DNA from: Asterella californica
Taxonomy: Eukaryota; Streptophyta; Marchantiopsida; Marchantiales; Aytoniaceae
NCBI GenBank assembly: GCA_036924285.1
Contig: JAYKYS010000004.1
Coordinates: 19,252,001-19,316,000, forward strand
DNA: 64,000 nucleotides
Reading direction: 5' to 3'
Shown here: piece by piece, positions 45,943-58,223 of the stretch
Numbering within the stretch: position 1 is the stretch's first letter
Layout of the letters: each line of letters opens with the position of its first letter
Program-made: the position numbers and the translations under genes
Notes under the pieces: generated by a model
Seen by the model: the letters and a program-made list of their open reading frames with translations, nothing else
What the model was told of the DNA's origin: nothing
Databases searched by the model: none

Positions 45943-45949
45943 TATAAAA
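45943..45949 (+). promoter_or_regulatory. TATA box of the putative two-exon gene
   Basis: TATAAAA in GAGAGGATATAAAATATTTG, after a GA-rich tract (GGGAGGGAGGGAGAGGGAGAGG), about 67 bases before the proposed ATG. GA tracts plus TATA are common in plant core promoters. Confidence 0.4.
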
Positions 45950-46015
45950 TATTTGATGCAGTTGACTCAGAGGGCATGAGAGTCTCGTTCCGAACCCTCA
46001 TTTAGCGAGCGAGCG

Positions 46016-48022
46016 ATGGATCTTCTCGATCGGATTCCGCAATTTAATTTGTTTCTGGGCTCACGTAAGTATATGATGTCTGCACCTGCAGCAGGACTGG
46101 GGACGTCACTTTTCAGCTCCACATGAAACATTTATCTCTCATCACCGCACGCTCTGTATAGCTGCCATGCCGCCGGTGGATTGTCAACGTTTTCTGCAGG
46201 CAAGCAAGCAGGACACTCGTAGATTGCTAGTACGCTTGCTGTCGGTCCTGTGCATTGCATGAAGAATGCTTCTGATTGTATTGTCCTGGCATGGACTGGA
46301 AGGAAAGGTTCATTACTGTAGTACTTACTAGTGGTTGGCCATGCTAGCTAGCTTGCAGTACTGAATGTTGATCATGCATTTCATATGCATGGCTTCCGAG
46401 CATGCAGGCCTCACAAATTTTCACTACTTGAAGGGCCTCACTTGCTTTTGTCTTAGGGAAATACAGTGCCGCCAAGCACTCCTTTCCAGCTCTGACTGTG
46501 TAAAGTCACGCTGCAAATGTGTTCGGAATATCTTAAATCATGATAGTTGCATGATCCTATTGACACACGAGAACTGTACTTCCATTCCAAGGTAAAAAGG
46601 AGAATTAAGCCTCTTAATGAAATCAAATTGCAAGGTGTGGAAGCATCATACCACTTCTTATTTGGGAACACGACTAGGCCAGAATTTAGAGAGGGAGAAG
46701 TGACAGAGTAGTTACACAACAAGGTCTGATAACATCTCCAATTCATTTCCTAAGACTTAAGCGTAGAAGTTCAAGAATCATAGTTCGAGCCGCAGCTACT
46801 GCAGTTTTAAGTATAATATGTTTCAGATGGGCACCAGATTATATGAGTCTTACAATCTCTTGCAGTAGTTATATAATTTTAGTTTTGGATGAAGCTACAG
46901 TCCCAGCTTGAAGGTAACTTTGATATCTATCTATCTCTTTCTCACGGAGGGAGAAGTTTAGATTTGAGTTCCAGGGTAGTAATAGAATGCCAAGAGCTTG
47001 ATAAGTCCTCAAGACTTCGGATTAGCTAGGTAGAGCCAGGCTGTAGTCCGGTATGATTCCACTCATGATCTCAGTCCCACATATCATTCACAGGCAACGG
47101 ACTCGTTGTCACCACACAGGAGGAGATAATCATGATGTATAGTGACCACGACAAAACTGAGAGAAGGATTATAGTACTGTGATGATGGATCCAGAGGCTA
47201 GAAGAATCTACACTTGGGTGAGAACAATCATCAACTCTGAGAATCTACAACATCACCATCATCATCAGCTAGCGTACTACTGTAGGTCATTTCACCAACT
47301 GATGATCTATAGAACTCTGCGTCTTCTTGTCCAGTAGGGGTACCTTTCTATGTCCAGTTCTTTATATGCGCTCTGTACCCCTTCGCCCCAGTTGATCCAG
47401 GACTCTAAATATGATCCACTAATTTTAAGGTAACTACAGGAAAATAGTAGACTGTATCAATCATAACCGGTGGGTAACCTGAAACAGAAGGTGGAAGGTA
47501 AAGCACGTAGTACGTACAAGCAAGCATAAAGATGATGATGACAATGATGATCGATGTGCCGGAGGAAGCAGCTGAGACGATAAGAGGGAGAGCACAAGAT
47601 CTGTGCTGTTGTGTTGAGCGGTACCTTTTCTCGTGAGGATTTCATTCCAGGCAAAGTTTGCTTGCTTTTTCCTGAACTGGACCAGGTCAGTTAGAGAGCA
47701 TCCGATTCTGAGACTCATTTTCGGAAGGAAGATGGGTTCTTCATCTCCTTCCCGTTCAACCGATGTGGTGCTCAACAGGCAGCTGGGTTTCGACGGGTTC
47801 CAGAATCTGATCTGTTTGAAGCAGCTGGAGGAGAACAATGTTCAACTCATGCAGTCGCTCATGGATTTATACCAGAGAAATTACGAGGAAAACGAAAGAG
47901 CTCAGGAGGAACAGGAGGAGCTCATCAGGATGATTCAGAGTTCAGAACATCTGGAAATCCACGAGAAAAAACAAATTCTCGAACATCTGGATGCTTTGAG
48001 AATCACACGTACGTCCACTTGA
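46016..48022 (+). CDS. Putative two-exon gene for a small coiled-coil protein
   Basis: Proposed exon 1 is 46016-46064 (ATG, 16 codons plus 1 base, MDLLDRIPQFNLFLGS), ending at a consensus donor C|GTAAGT. Exon 2 is 47691-48022, after the acceptor GACCAGGTCAG| with a pyrimidine-rich stretch about 20-30 bases before it. Phases match (1+2). The product would be 126 residues: a hydrophobic N-terminal segment to IFGRK, a Ser-rich patch, then a charged helix (LEENNVQLMQSLMDLYQ through EQEELIRMIQ to EKKQILEHLDAL) likely to form a coiled coil. No family is recognised. A nine-codon upstream ORF (MRVSFRTLI) sits between the TATA box and the ATG. A second possible donor (CACAC|GTACGT at 48009) would extend the protein into further exons. 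The exon structure is inference; the exon 2 frame is open upstream to 47633. Confidence 0.4.
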
Positions 48023-51000
48023 ACCATGCCATGTTTTCGACAGGTTGCCAATGCTGGCATGCACTCATTCACATTTTGTTTCGTCCAGTTTTCTAGATCT
48101 CCTGCTGGATTTCTCCGCATGCCAGTAGAGCCATCATGCTTATATGCAAGAGTTTGTCTGTTTTCTAGATGATATCATTGCGAGTGATAGTTGGAATTTC
48201 AAGAGAGACATTAAATGCGTCTTCACTAATTTGATTATCGCCTTGCTTTTTATAGGCAATTAACAATGTCTGTTTATTGGGCGATGCATGCATGCACGCT
48301 GAAGAGGTAACTTTGTCGTAGTACATGTATCCGCGTTGTTTCAAACTAGTCGAGTAAAACAAAGTAGGATCTAGAGAACTCCAGGCAAATGATGCATGCA
48401 TATGAAGGTGGCTGCTCCAAAACTGGATAAAGAGAGGATTCCAACGACTGTAATTAATATGTTTTTGTGTGGATCCGATGAAACCACATAGTGGTTTTCT
48501 TTCCAAGTTCAAGGGTTGAACCTCGAGAGTGCTAGTCAGAGTCGCAAGTACAGAATCTTTTCTCTGTCATAACCTAGTCTTGAGGTTGAACTCTAATGTA
48601 ATCTTTGGCAGCAGCCGTAAATTCTTGATAAACTCTGATCTGTTGCCGCCAAATTTCACAATGCAATGCGCGGATATTACTACGATTGACGTTGGTTGTA
48701 ATGAGTTAACGGACACATGAGATTTGTTTTAGTTACAAATTCACATTCTTGAACTCATTCTACTGTTCCAACGATGAAACTGTAAGAACTCCATCTGGTT
48801 GAACCAGAAATGAGTTCATTCATATATACATGCTCGAGTGATGACTGTCTCCAACGTTTTGCACGAAGGTGCTCTAAAACGGTTCTCAACTGGTGTTCAG
48901 TGTTAACCTGGATCCGCCACCCACCTACTGCAGATGTTTGCTACTACATTACTGTTTACCCGTTGCATTACTGTGGAAGTTATATTTTGTGTCAGCTGAG
49001 TGGTGTTTGTACAGCTTTTACATTTAGAGGAGAATTAAGCAGCGGAGCATGAATAAAATGCATATGGGCCAAACTAGAGTTGTCTTAGAAGCTGAAATCA
49101 GTTTAGCACAAGAATTCCTTTTTGATATGAATACTGAATCAGCCGTAAAAGAGCGAAACTGAATCAAGTTGGATATGCAGTTTTAACTAGAATTTTCTCA
49201 GTGTGATCTTTCTTAATGCTCGAGTATATATGTTAGTACGTGTATATATATAGCACATGGATTATATATTATGTAAGTGATGGACATGCATGACTTGCAT
49301 AGAACCACCCAGTGGCTACGTATACTGCTCACTTGCTTATGTCAGGACTGCTAATACATTTAGTGCTTTTGTCACTGTGGTGGCCAAGGCCTTAATTAAT
49401 TACATGTCCCACAAATCCGCTTACGTCTGGTGTGTGATCATGAGGAGATTGGCAGGCGTGAACTCATGACAATAAACGTCTATTCTAATTATCCATCTTG
49501 TCATCTTTCCAGTTTATCATGTGATTTGTCATGATCAGTTGCCTTGGAGATTGAAGAAGAGCTTGTGACCGATCAATGTATTACGGTAACCACTGAACTA
49601 AGTCTCACAATTCTGGTAGTCTTCGTTATATATATCTTGCGGTTTCTTTTTCCTTTTCTTGTCAGGCTCTGAACGAGTCTGAACATTTAGTGAAGTTTTT
49701 AGTTTCTTTAGTGAACATTTAAGTGAAGTTTTTCTTGCACAACTTGATGATCTCAGTTTACAGAACACAGTGTTCAGCCCATAAGCAATTCTACGATAAA
49801 AAGAATTAAAAGAAATGGTACAAAAGCTTTAAAATTCTTTTTTTATCATCCATGACATTTGATAATACGTTAAAAGTTAAAACTAGATCACTTATTTTAG
49901 GTAATACCAAATTTAATCCTACAGTCCCCTCGGAGGCATTAGCATTTCATACAATCAAAGGATATTGATGTCGATTAGACAATTGACTTGACAAATAAGC
50001 ATTACTCGAGATATTGTTCGATATGTGAGGTATGTATATTTCTCTTAATTTACTCCATGCGAAAATTCTGAATCATATTTCGAGCTTTGATGTGTCTTTG
50101 TATTCCTTCTTGCTTTGATATCCGGTCTTCTTATTCCTTCTCAAGGGGTATATGTCGAGTTTTTCTTGACCAATATCTCTTCGAGTTCTTGATGTTTCTC
50201 TAGGTAACACTGCGTGAAGGATTCTCAACAACTTCCCTTCCTTGCAAGAACTATCTTTGTTAAACTACCAAGGCATAAATATGTAAAAGTGGTAAACAGT
50301 GAGAAGAAGGATAAGCATTTGAATATAAGAAAGTAAGAGAGAGGATGATATACTCTTCTAGGTTTATTAGTGTATCGGGTAATCAATGTGTATCACAAGA
50401 GTTTATCTCAATATTGCTGAGCTTCATGACCATCATGATCAAATTAAAAATTCCATTTGACTCCAGTTCAGTTATTCATTGCTAGTTCATTTGATAAACT
50501 CGTTGTAATTTGTTTGATGAGGTAGAATACAATTTAGACATTAATTAGAGAATTTCTTTTATCTTGACGAGTTCAAGTATCACAACCACTATTCCTTTTT
50601 TAGCTTATTGGATTATTGCTGTTAGAACATTATCTTTAGGGACATTTCTGACAACCACGAGTGATGTAGATATGTCACTCATCCACGTGATGTCGATCTA
50701 TTTGTGGTTTTCATCCTTCTGAAAGGACTCAAAGGTAGTTTACTGAATAAAATTCTAAGCAAGAATTCTTGATTTATCAAAATTAAGAGATAATCTCCAT
50801 TACGTTATGACCGAGTGAATATCCATGCAACTTAAGCAGATTCGTACGAAATAAGGTGATGGACCTTTTCTTATTTTCTTAGAATGATTATTAGTTATTA
50901 ATAAATTCATTCAAAAGTAGATCATATATATTATTACGTTAGATATAATAGATATCATGTTAGTTTTAATAATGTATTAACAATATTTGAAATGTAAGTA

Positions 51001-53287
51001 ATGTTCGAAGCAATAAAACTGAATAATAAAAGAATAAAAACTTTAGTTTTATTCAACTAGTGGAGGTTTTCTACGTTTGTAGTTCACTGCGAGACTTAGG
51101 AATCATACTTAATCAAATGAGAAATAATTCCTGAAGGAGGTTTTGCAGAAAATTCTAACAACTAGCAAAAAGCTAGCTTGGTTTACTTTAGTATCTTGTA
51201 GTGATTCAGAGGTACGTTAAGGACAATGTTGGCTTTATATTTGGAAAGAGAACTCCAAAATGCCTGCAATAATGCAATGTTTATACTGAATTTTCTTAAA
51301 CATATGTGGAACATGGTTCGAATCTCTCAGTCTGTTTAGTAATCATATTCTCAAACCATGAGCAAGAAGTAACACTAAAAATAATTCCGAAGAGATTTTG
51401 CACGCGAATCACTCGAAAATAAACAATGAAGTCCATTCTAGTTCAGAACTAACCTCCACTACAAGACTCCCAAAGTATGTTGGGAAGTTGTATTTTGCTA
51501 ATTAAATGTGGAATACAAGGTTATACAACATGTAAACCATGTTGGGAACAACAGAATCGAACAGAATCGAACAGATTAAGATGGCCGTCACCTTAAAAGG
51601 GATGGATGTATCTTGTTGGAGGTAGTTATAGGAGGGTTGACCTCATAATCAGCTTGAACATCTAGCTAGCTACAAATTGTTTATGAAATTTGGAACCAAG
51701 TTGAATCCAGAAAACGATTGTAATTAAGGTGGACGGTGAGAACGTGTTCTCACCAATTCGATTTTACGTCAAGGATACAGTATCTCGTGATTTACTCACA
51801 AGTATCGTGATTTCATAAGATTCTCAAAATAAATATGGCTTAAATAAGTAAGCAGTATACTTGAATGCTTATGAAACAAAATCAGTTCTGCATCATGCAT
51901 AACAAAAGGCATCAGAATTGTGTCAAGCATGGCAAGATGCTACAGGAATGGCAAGCCAGAATCGAAGAGTTCATTTGAAACTCTATCAAAGTGATATCGT
52001 TTGATTGGTACTGTAGTAAGAGTTCGTTCCACACAATCACAAGATATTGTGTCTAACACTAAGGATTTTGATCAAGAGTACTTAGTCTAGTGGAAGTGCT
52101 GAAAAGGTAAAATATGAACTAAAATATGAACTAAAATATAAAACTAAATTGAAAAAGGATGACCTACATGTAGACCGTGTATTTTGAAAATTTCAAAATA
52201 TAAACAACACATCGGGTTTAATTTTATACTTCTCAAACAGAAAGATAAAATCTCCAATATGTAGATTGCAAAAAATGGAGAGTAGAGAAACGGGGAATAG
52301 AATAAAACACAATAGAACACATCGGGTTTAATTTTATACTTCTCAAACAGAAAGATAAAATCTCCAATATGTAGATTGCAAAAAATGGAGAGTAGAGAAA
52401 CGGGGAATAGAATTATGAATGGACAAACATGTGTGGCTCTCGCATCGGGATAAGTTCTTTTCTTGAAAGAAAAGATTTGTTTTTTACTTTGTTTTTAATT
52501 TCTAGACATAATTTCTAAAATAACTAGAAAAGTAGAGAGAAAAGAAACGATGACAATGAAACTTGAATGTGATCTTCCGTTAATTCGTGAAAGAAGTAAA
52601 TGATATCAGAGTGTTCAATATTTGATGCTAACTAATATCTAATTGCAATCAGTATTACTTCAATACCCTATCTGGGGACCCAAGGTGTGAACGCAATCTA
52701 GTCTTCCTTGGGCGCAGAAGGTTACTAAAGCTGTTAACTAATTAAATTTTGGACTAACTTAACGTTTGTTTCTTGCATCTCCGAGGCATTGTTAAAAAAT
52801 TCAACGACTTGCTACACTTCTCTAGAATATACGTTCATGCTGTGCTAAGTGGTGCTTGTCCCTGCTGAAGCCCCACCTACTGTATCCTCTAAACTACACT
52901 CTTGTTTTGTATGTTCATCGAGAAACGAAATTTGTCCGATGCTATTGGAGTTTTTCAGTATCATAAGCCTTCAAGAAGGATACTATACCAGTTAATCCAG
53001 TCTCTGAGATGTTACTCAATGTGAAGCTTTACATCATGCGCGACAAACACACATTTGTTGATTTCTTATTATTAAATTTTTATTACAATTTATAGTGAAA
53101 TATATTTTATTATTGGAGAATTAGAAGGATTTCAAAACTAAAAATTGTTAAATTCTGTTTATTTCTTATTTAACATTAACTAAATATTTTCTTTAAAGTA
53201 TATTTTAGGACTTCTGTTATGTTGTACATAGTTTCGTATTAAATGGACTATGATATCCTTGAGAATCCAGTTAAATATACATATAAG
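48023..53287. other. AT-rich gene-poor region
   Basis: No coding frame with recognised motifs. Contains a short 11-base direct repeat near 51551-51574 (GAATCGAACA units) and the perfect tandem duplication at 52206-52413. Otherwise nothing seen. Confidence 0.5.
52206..52413. repeat. Perfect tandem duplication, 110-bp period
   Basis: AACACATCGGGTTTAATTTT begins at 52206 and again at 52316. The next 98 bases are identical in both copies by eye, up to GGGGAATAGAAT. No changes between copies points to a recent duplication, or an assembly artefact, in otherwise decayed DNA. Confidence 0.92.
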
Positions 53288-53640
53288 ATCAACTTTGGGG
53301 GAACTTTTGTTCGCTTGCTGTTGTAAAAAAAATTATTGAATGACAATTTTATTATTAAGTTATAAATAAATAAATTCATTTCTAAAAGTTAAGTAATAAC
53401 CGGACCTGGAAATACGAGAAGATCCACACATAACAGATAAAGGGAGCGAGAACAGACTCGCTCTGAAGTATATATCCCCGGAGGCTTCCAACACAACTTA
53501 CCTCTGATTACCGTTTTAATGTATTATTTAACTTTTTTGAACGAAAAATTAGATAATAAATTAAACCCTTGTATATTTATGTCCTGTATGAGAAATAGAG
53601 GAGGTGAATAATATGCAAAGAAGACTCTTTTGGAAATCCT
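53288..53640 (+). repeat. Dispersed hairpin repeat, copy C
   Basis: Contains CAACTTTGGGGGAACTTTTG, ACCTGGAAATACGAGAAG, a weak hairpin around 53519-53561 and GAGGAGGTGAATAATATGCAAAGAAG, in the same order as copies A and B. Confidence 0.5.
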
Positions 53641-54411
53641 TGAAATTAAAAATAATTTCTTGTCACTAATTCCCTACAAAAACATACCTCGCATTACGAA
53701 AATTAACATTGGTATTTACTTATATTTTGGCTTCGCACCAATGAACAATCCCGTGGTGATACTGCAATACTCCTTATGTTTTTCCTCAACCCCTTTTAAA
53801 TACTCTGGGGGAAAAGGAAACTTCTCCCCCGCTGGTTATGTTAGCTCTATATCTAAAAGATCCTCCAAGAGCAAAAAAAACTAAAAGAAATATATATAGA
53901 GTGCTTCAATACATATCTGTCATGGTTTCATTGTGCGAATGCTCAGGATGTCACATTCCATGACAAGCAAGACAAAATGTTCTAAGCAATATAAGACAAC
54001 ATTAAGTGGATTGGATTAGATGATCATATTTACAGACACTAAACATTTAAACATAGTCATTGGACCTGTTCTTCTTCCTCGCATATTTTAATGCGAGACT
54101 GAGAGATTATGATTATGATTATTTCTGATGGAATTATTCTTTTAGTTTGATACTTTCAACCTGTGATTGATTGCAACGCCAATCACAGAAACCAAATATG
54201 TCGATTTTTTCTTCCTTTTTTGAAAGGCCACTTTGGATACATATTATTTTTCCTTTGTTATCTTGTAATAATATGGTTTGCATAATGTATTATTAGAATG
54301 TCATCTTGGACAAAACGCTCTTCATAACTATGTGAAGTAGGGTATGATATGTTTACTGAACAACATCATTCATCATTTACAGTCATTTATACAGGAGGCT
54401 GCACATCACGA

Positions 54412-54715
54412 TGATCACATTTGGGAAGTACAAGGATAACGACTTTAATTTGGGGAGCATGCATATTCCTACCAGATCAGTTGACTACAGTATGGGAAGC
54501 AGCATATTCACCTCCTCTTCCGAGTTAGGAAGAGGGGGAATAATTATTTAATTTATACCTAACCCTCGTTAGGTTAGGTATAAATTAAATTGTCACGCCT
54601 CGTTAATGTAACTATCATTACAGTCCTCCGGTCTTGTACTTCTTGAAACGCGGGATCCGAGACACTACTTATGGGTTTTCTCTTGGCTTTTTCCAGGCAT
54701 GAGTTGACATATAAC
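54412..54715 (-). repeat. Dispersed hairpin repeat, copy D (inverted)
   Basis: On minus: CAACTCATGCCTGGAAA, AGAAGTACAAGACCGG, a perfect hairpin, then GAGGAGGTGAATATGC, the same order as copy A/C but on the opposite strand. Confidence 0.55.
54546..54590. repeat. Perfect 19-bp stem hairpin
   Basis: 54546-54564 (ATTTAATTTATACCTAACC) is fully complementary to 54572-54590 around the loop CTCGTTA. It is the best-preserved of the CCTAACC/GGTTAGG hairpins. Confidence 0.9.
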
Positions 54716-55907
54716 GTTTATACTATATATATTTTTTATTTAATATTTATACATTTTCTGGATAACACTAAACGAACAGAGTTCCCAAGGGATGTATATT
54801 AACATCCTGGTTTTCCCACTTGTCCGTTTTCGCTCCCTGGTCGGAACCGCCACTGCTACTCATATTCACCCTCGTCCATCTGAGGAGAAAACAGTGGAGC
54901 ATGCCCCGTTAAACTTGTTATGTCCGGATCTGGCAGTAACTCTTGGTCCGTCTATCATTTAAAATGTTTAAGGAAATATGAGTTTTATAATAATTTAGTT
55001 AGAATTCTTATATAACATTTTAGTTTCTTTTTATAATAGAAAATGAATAAATATTTCTAGAAAATGCATACTGTCTCTGCGAGGAATATTTTATTAGAAA
55101 AAGAACCGTTCTTTCTGTAGACAAATATATTTTATATTGCTGATATTCAGAAGTATGCATATTAAAGGGAAATATGTATGCCCCTTAAATTATGACCAAA
55201 TCTTTTCTAATGGAAGGGTTTGTTCATAATTAGAATGTTTCAAAGTTATACTTTCCCAATCGCCTCATACTAATATCTTTATGGTTGTTCCAAGATTGCT
55301 CTATGTACTGCATTTACATTTTTTCGGTTTTTCTTGACAACCGTATTACCGTAAAGACTGGAGAAGATAGATAAATATCAAAACAATAATATTGTTTGTC
55401 TTTTTTGGCCAAGTGTACATAGAAACATCAAAAATAATATAAAATGAAGAAGAATAATTAAATTTAGATTAAACCCCCTCATGTATAAAAAGACTCTAAT
55501 GAAAATATTTTCTTTATATTTTTTGTTTTAATTCAAGATCCTTCTTTAGAGTAAAAGCTTTCTTCATAGGACAGAAAAATTTGAATCTTAAGTTACAGTT
55601 TTTTATAATTTTTGAAACAAATCAAAACTATTTTCAAACCAGTAACGCAACTCAATGTTATCTTTCACACCAGATTTGAAAATCCGAACCAAAAAATTAT
55701 AGAAAGACATAAATAGTTGTGGATAACCCAGAGGACCACATTCTGCATCCGTGACCACTGAAGAGTGGAAGGTCTGGATAATTTAAACTTTAAATATTAA
55801 TTATGAAAATTTAAACTAAAAATTATAATTTAAATATTTGTTCAAATCAGAACCATAAGCTCTACAAGAATGCTCAACCATCTTTGTGGAATTTTTACTC
55901 AATATAA

Positions 55908-55937
55908 TATAACTGTTAAATATATTTAACAGTTATA
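55908..55937. repeat. 30-bp perfect palindrome
   Basis: TATAACTGTTAAATA followed by its exact reverse complement, without a loop. AACTGTTAAAT recurs at about 55945. AT-rich and in a repeat-dense area; function unknown. Confidence 0.85.
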
Positions 55938-56088
55938 AATATAATAACTGTTAAATGTTATACATACAAAGAACTACAATAACATCCCAAAAAACTCGTA
56001 AGTGAAAGCTCATAGCAACGCGTCTCCACCACTAGAGCTTCTACCTGTTATTTATTGACTAAAGAACTAGTTCTGAAAATATTTTACA

Positions 56089-56127
56089 TTATTATCTAAC
56101 CCTTCCGTCGGAAAGGTTAGGTAATAA
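56089..56127. repeat. CTAACCC/GGTTAG hairpin, copy E
   Basis: 56089-56106 pairs with 56110-56127 at 16 of 18 positions around a three-base loop. Flanking AAATTAAGC matches AAATTAAAC after the hairpins of copies A and C. The block from 56180 to 56360 also resembles 54170-54350 (CCAATCACA and GGTA-GATATGTTTACTGA). Confidence 0.6.
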
Positions 56128-56445
56128 ATTAAGCTTGCTTATCTTATTTATCTCACCTCAAGCTATATTGACAGAAGAATTCTTCTTCTTCGTTTCTTGC
56201 AGCACCATAACCAATCACAATCGATTTTTATTCTTTCTTAGTTTCTCTTACGACACCATAGCCACTCGAATATGTTTATACTTTTCTCTACGTTCTTGGA
56301 TGGGATGCTATTTTTACTTTTATCTGGATTCTGGAGTGGGGTACGATATGTTTACTGAGAAGTCTATAGAAGCATCATCTGAGCAAAAAAATGATGACGT
56401 TTCTCCAGTCGTCCGTTCCGAACGTCAAACGGACGAGCAAAAGGG

Positions 56446-56517
56446 CGCCGCTGCCGGGGATCGAACCCGGGTCACCCGCGTGACAGGCGGGAATACTTAC
56501 CACTATACTACAACGAC
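56446..56517 (-). tRNA. tRNA-Asp (anticodon GUC)
   Basis: A 72-base cloverleaf on minus starting GTCGTTGTAG. D-arm region is TAGTATAGTGGTAAGTA. The anticodon stem CCCGC/GCGGG closes the loop CTGTCAC with anticodon GTC. The T-arm is CCGGG-TTCGATC-CCCGG and the acceptor 3' strand ends CAGCGGC plus discriminator G. No intron. Internal A and B boxes are intact (B box GGTTCGATCC). A TTTT run for RNA polymerase III termination lies just downstream (56442-56439). The acceptor stem has G-U pairs at 2-71 and 5-68; otherwise it looks functional. It is a single copy sitting in repeat-rich DNA. Confidence 0.97.
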
Positions 56518-57906
56518 TTGATGAGAGATTGGATGAACTTAATGCAGTTCTTCCAACCTTGTGTTTCTTAGAAACCGAATTGTCTTATTCTTCCTTGCGT
56601 ACCCTCTCACAGTCAACAAAATATACACCTACAATTACAACAACCCATCTGCTGTAACTGGCAGCTGTTGCCTGGTGATGTAAGGCTGTGTGCATGAGTT
56701 TCATCTCATCTCTTCGAACCGTGGCACCTAACTCTCAGGTGGAGCTTCTCTCCGACCTGAGGGGGCATGCCTGTGCAGTTCTTGGCCACGTTTAGATGTA
56801 GAACCTTGGACTCTTTATTCCCACCGACGTGCCTCCTTCTAGTCACGGTTTTTCACTGTCAAGTTCCTCCTTGAACCAGGACCAGTTGCCAGAAGAAAGA
56901 GACTGGAAGAGGTTACGACTGGGCTAAGTGTTGATCTTGGGTCCAGTTCCGCCGTGTGATTTGATTTCACTTGAGCAGCCGGGAGTACTCAACCATCAAA
57001 TGGTTGCACCAGATGGTACATGTCAGTTATCATTCCATTAGGCAAGTGTTCGTATAATTCATGCTTCGAAATGTGCACCAAACCTCGGTTTCGTAGCCCT
57101 AAACTATAGCGTTTATGGATTCTGTGCTGATAGAGTTGTGAATTCCTTATTCCATTGAGAAAGGAAAGAAGATGCATTGCTTATCAGGTTCTTTGGTATT
57201 TCAGTCTAGTTGCATAGGGATGCCCTCGGCTACATTTCTCATCATATTCAGTAAAAGACGATGCTCGTGCTAACAGCAACCGTCTGTAGTCTCTGTACTA
57301 AGCACTTACTTGTTTCTCGTCCCTCCTACAGTTTTCCGTAGAGTTTTCCACTACGGTAGTCCTTTACGACTCGACTCGGGTACAGACTGACTCGCCGACT
57401 TTGTGGAACTCGAATCGAATTCATCTCGACATCCGGATATTATGTTTGCCTTGGAGAACTTAGGTTTTCATTACACCTGGTCCTGTAGAGTTGAAGAAAA
57501 GAACTTTGGATAAGCCTCCAGTTACGACATGTATGGACCTCGACCGACACAGAGGTGATTTGAGGACTCAAGATACCGAACACATCTGTTTCGAGGTCGG
57601 ATTCTCTCGTTGCCCGAGCTCCGTGCGCTCTGTCCGCCATGCAATGAAGAGTTCTGGTGCAAAATTAAGCAAGAACTCAACGAACTTCCTCGAAACATGA
57701 AATCGTGGAAAACTATGATCCATGAGTTGAAAATACAACAACTACTTCGGTATACCCGAGCGCACATCTCTTATTGTGCTAGTCAGTTACAACCACTGCT
57801 TGATACTGAGAAACCAACTAACAATGTTAAAGGGACCTAAAATGCAAACTTAAAGAATTCGATCGTACGAAGTTTGCTAACGTGACAATCAAGGCGACTT
57901 GACTAC
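56518..57906. other. Intergenic stretch
   Basis: Short open frames only. The longest plausible one (57559-57840, +, 93 codons, with CPPCNEEFW) shows no family I can name. No repeats or RNA genes seen. Confidence 0.4.
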
Positions 57907-58223
57907 CCTGTAGCTATGAGTAGGCGAAGATCAACGCATCCAAGTTCTTTGTGACTCAGATGATGCTGGCATGGAAGTTTCGAGTTTTGAATTTCTGGAG
58001 AAGGTGCATGTGTAGGAGCGTGTGACGCTCCAGGTTCAAACTTTTAACGGAGAATGTTCAGTATCATAGCTGGAGGCGTTGAAGCCTGTAGCCATGAGTA
58101 GGCAAAGATCAAGTCCAAGTTCTTTGTGACTCGGATGAGTTCTTTGGAACTGAGATGAGCTCTTGATGCATCGAAGTTCAAGTTTTGAATTTCCGAAGAA
58201 GGTGCATGTGTAGGAGCGTGTGA
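57907..58223. repeat. Imperfect direct repeat pair
   Basis: 57907-58025 (119 bp) and 58085-58223 (139 bp) share CCTGTAGC-ATGAGTAGGC, CAAGTTCTTTGTGACTC and GAAGGTGCATGTGTAGGAGC. The second copy is longer because GAGTTCTTTG-GACT-GATGA is itself duplicated inside it. Confidence 0.85.

Noticed and set aside
56135..56521. 128-codon open frame on plus
   Set aside because: Its C-terminal part is the antisense of the tRNA-Asp gene and the rest is repeat DNA; no family motif.
57559..57840. 93-codon open frame with CPPCNEEFW
   Set aside because: Looks somewhat protein-like, but overlapping frames are also open and no family could be named.
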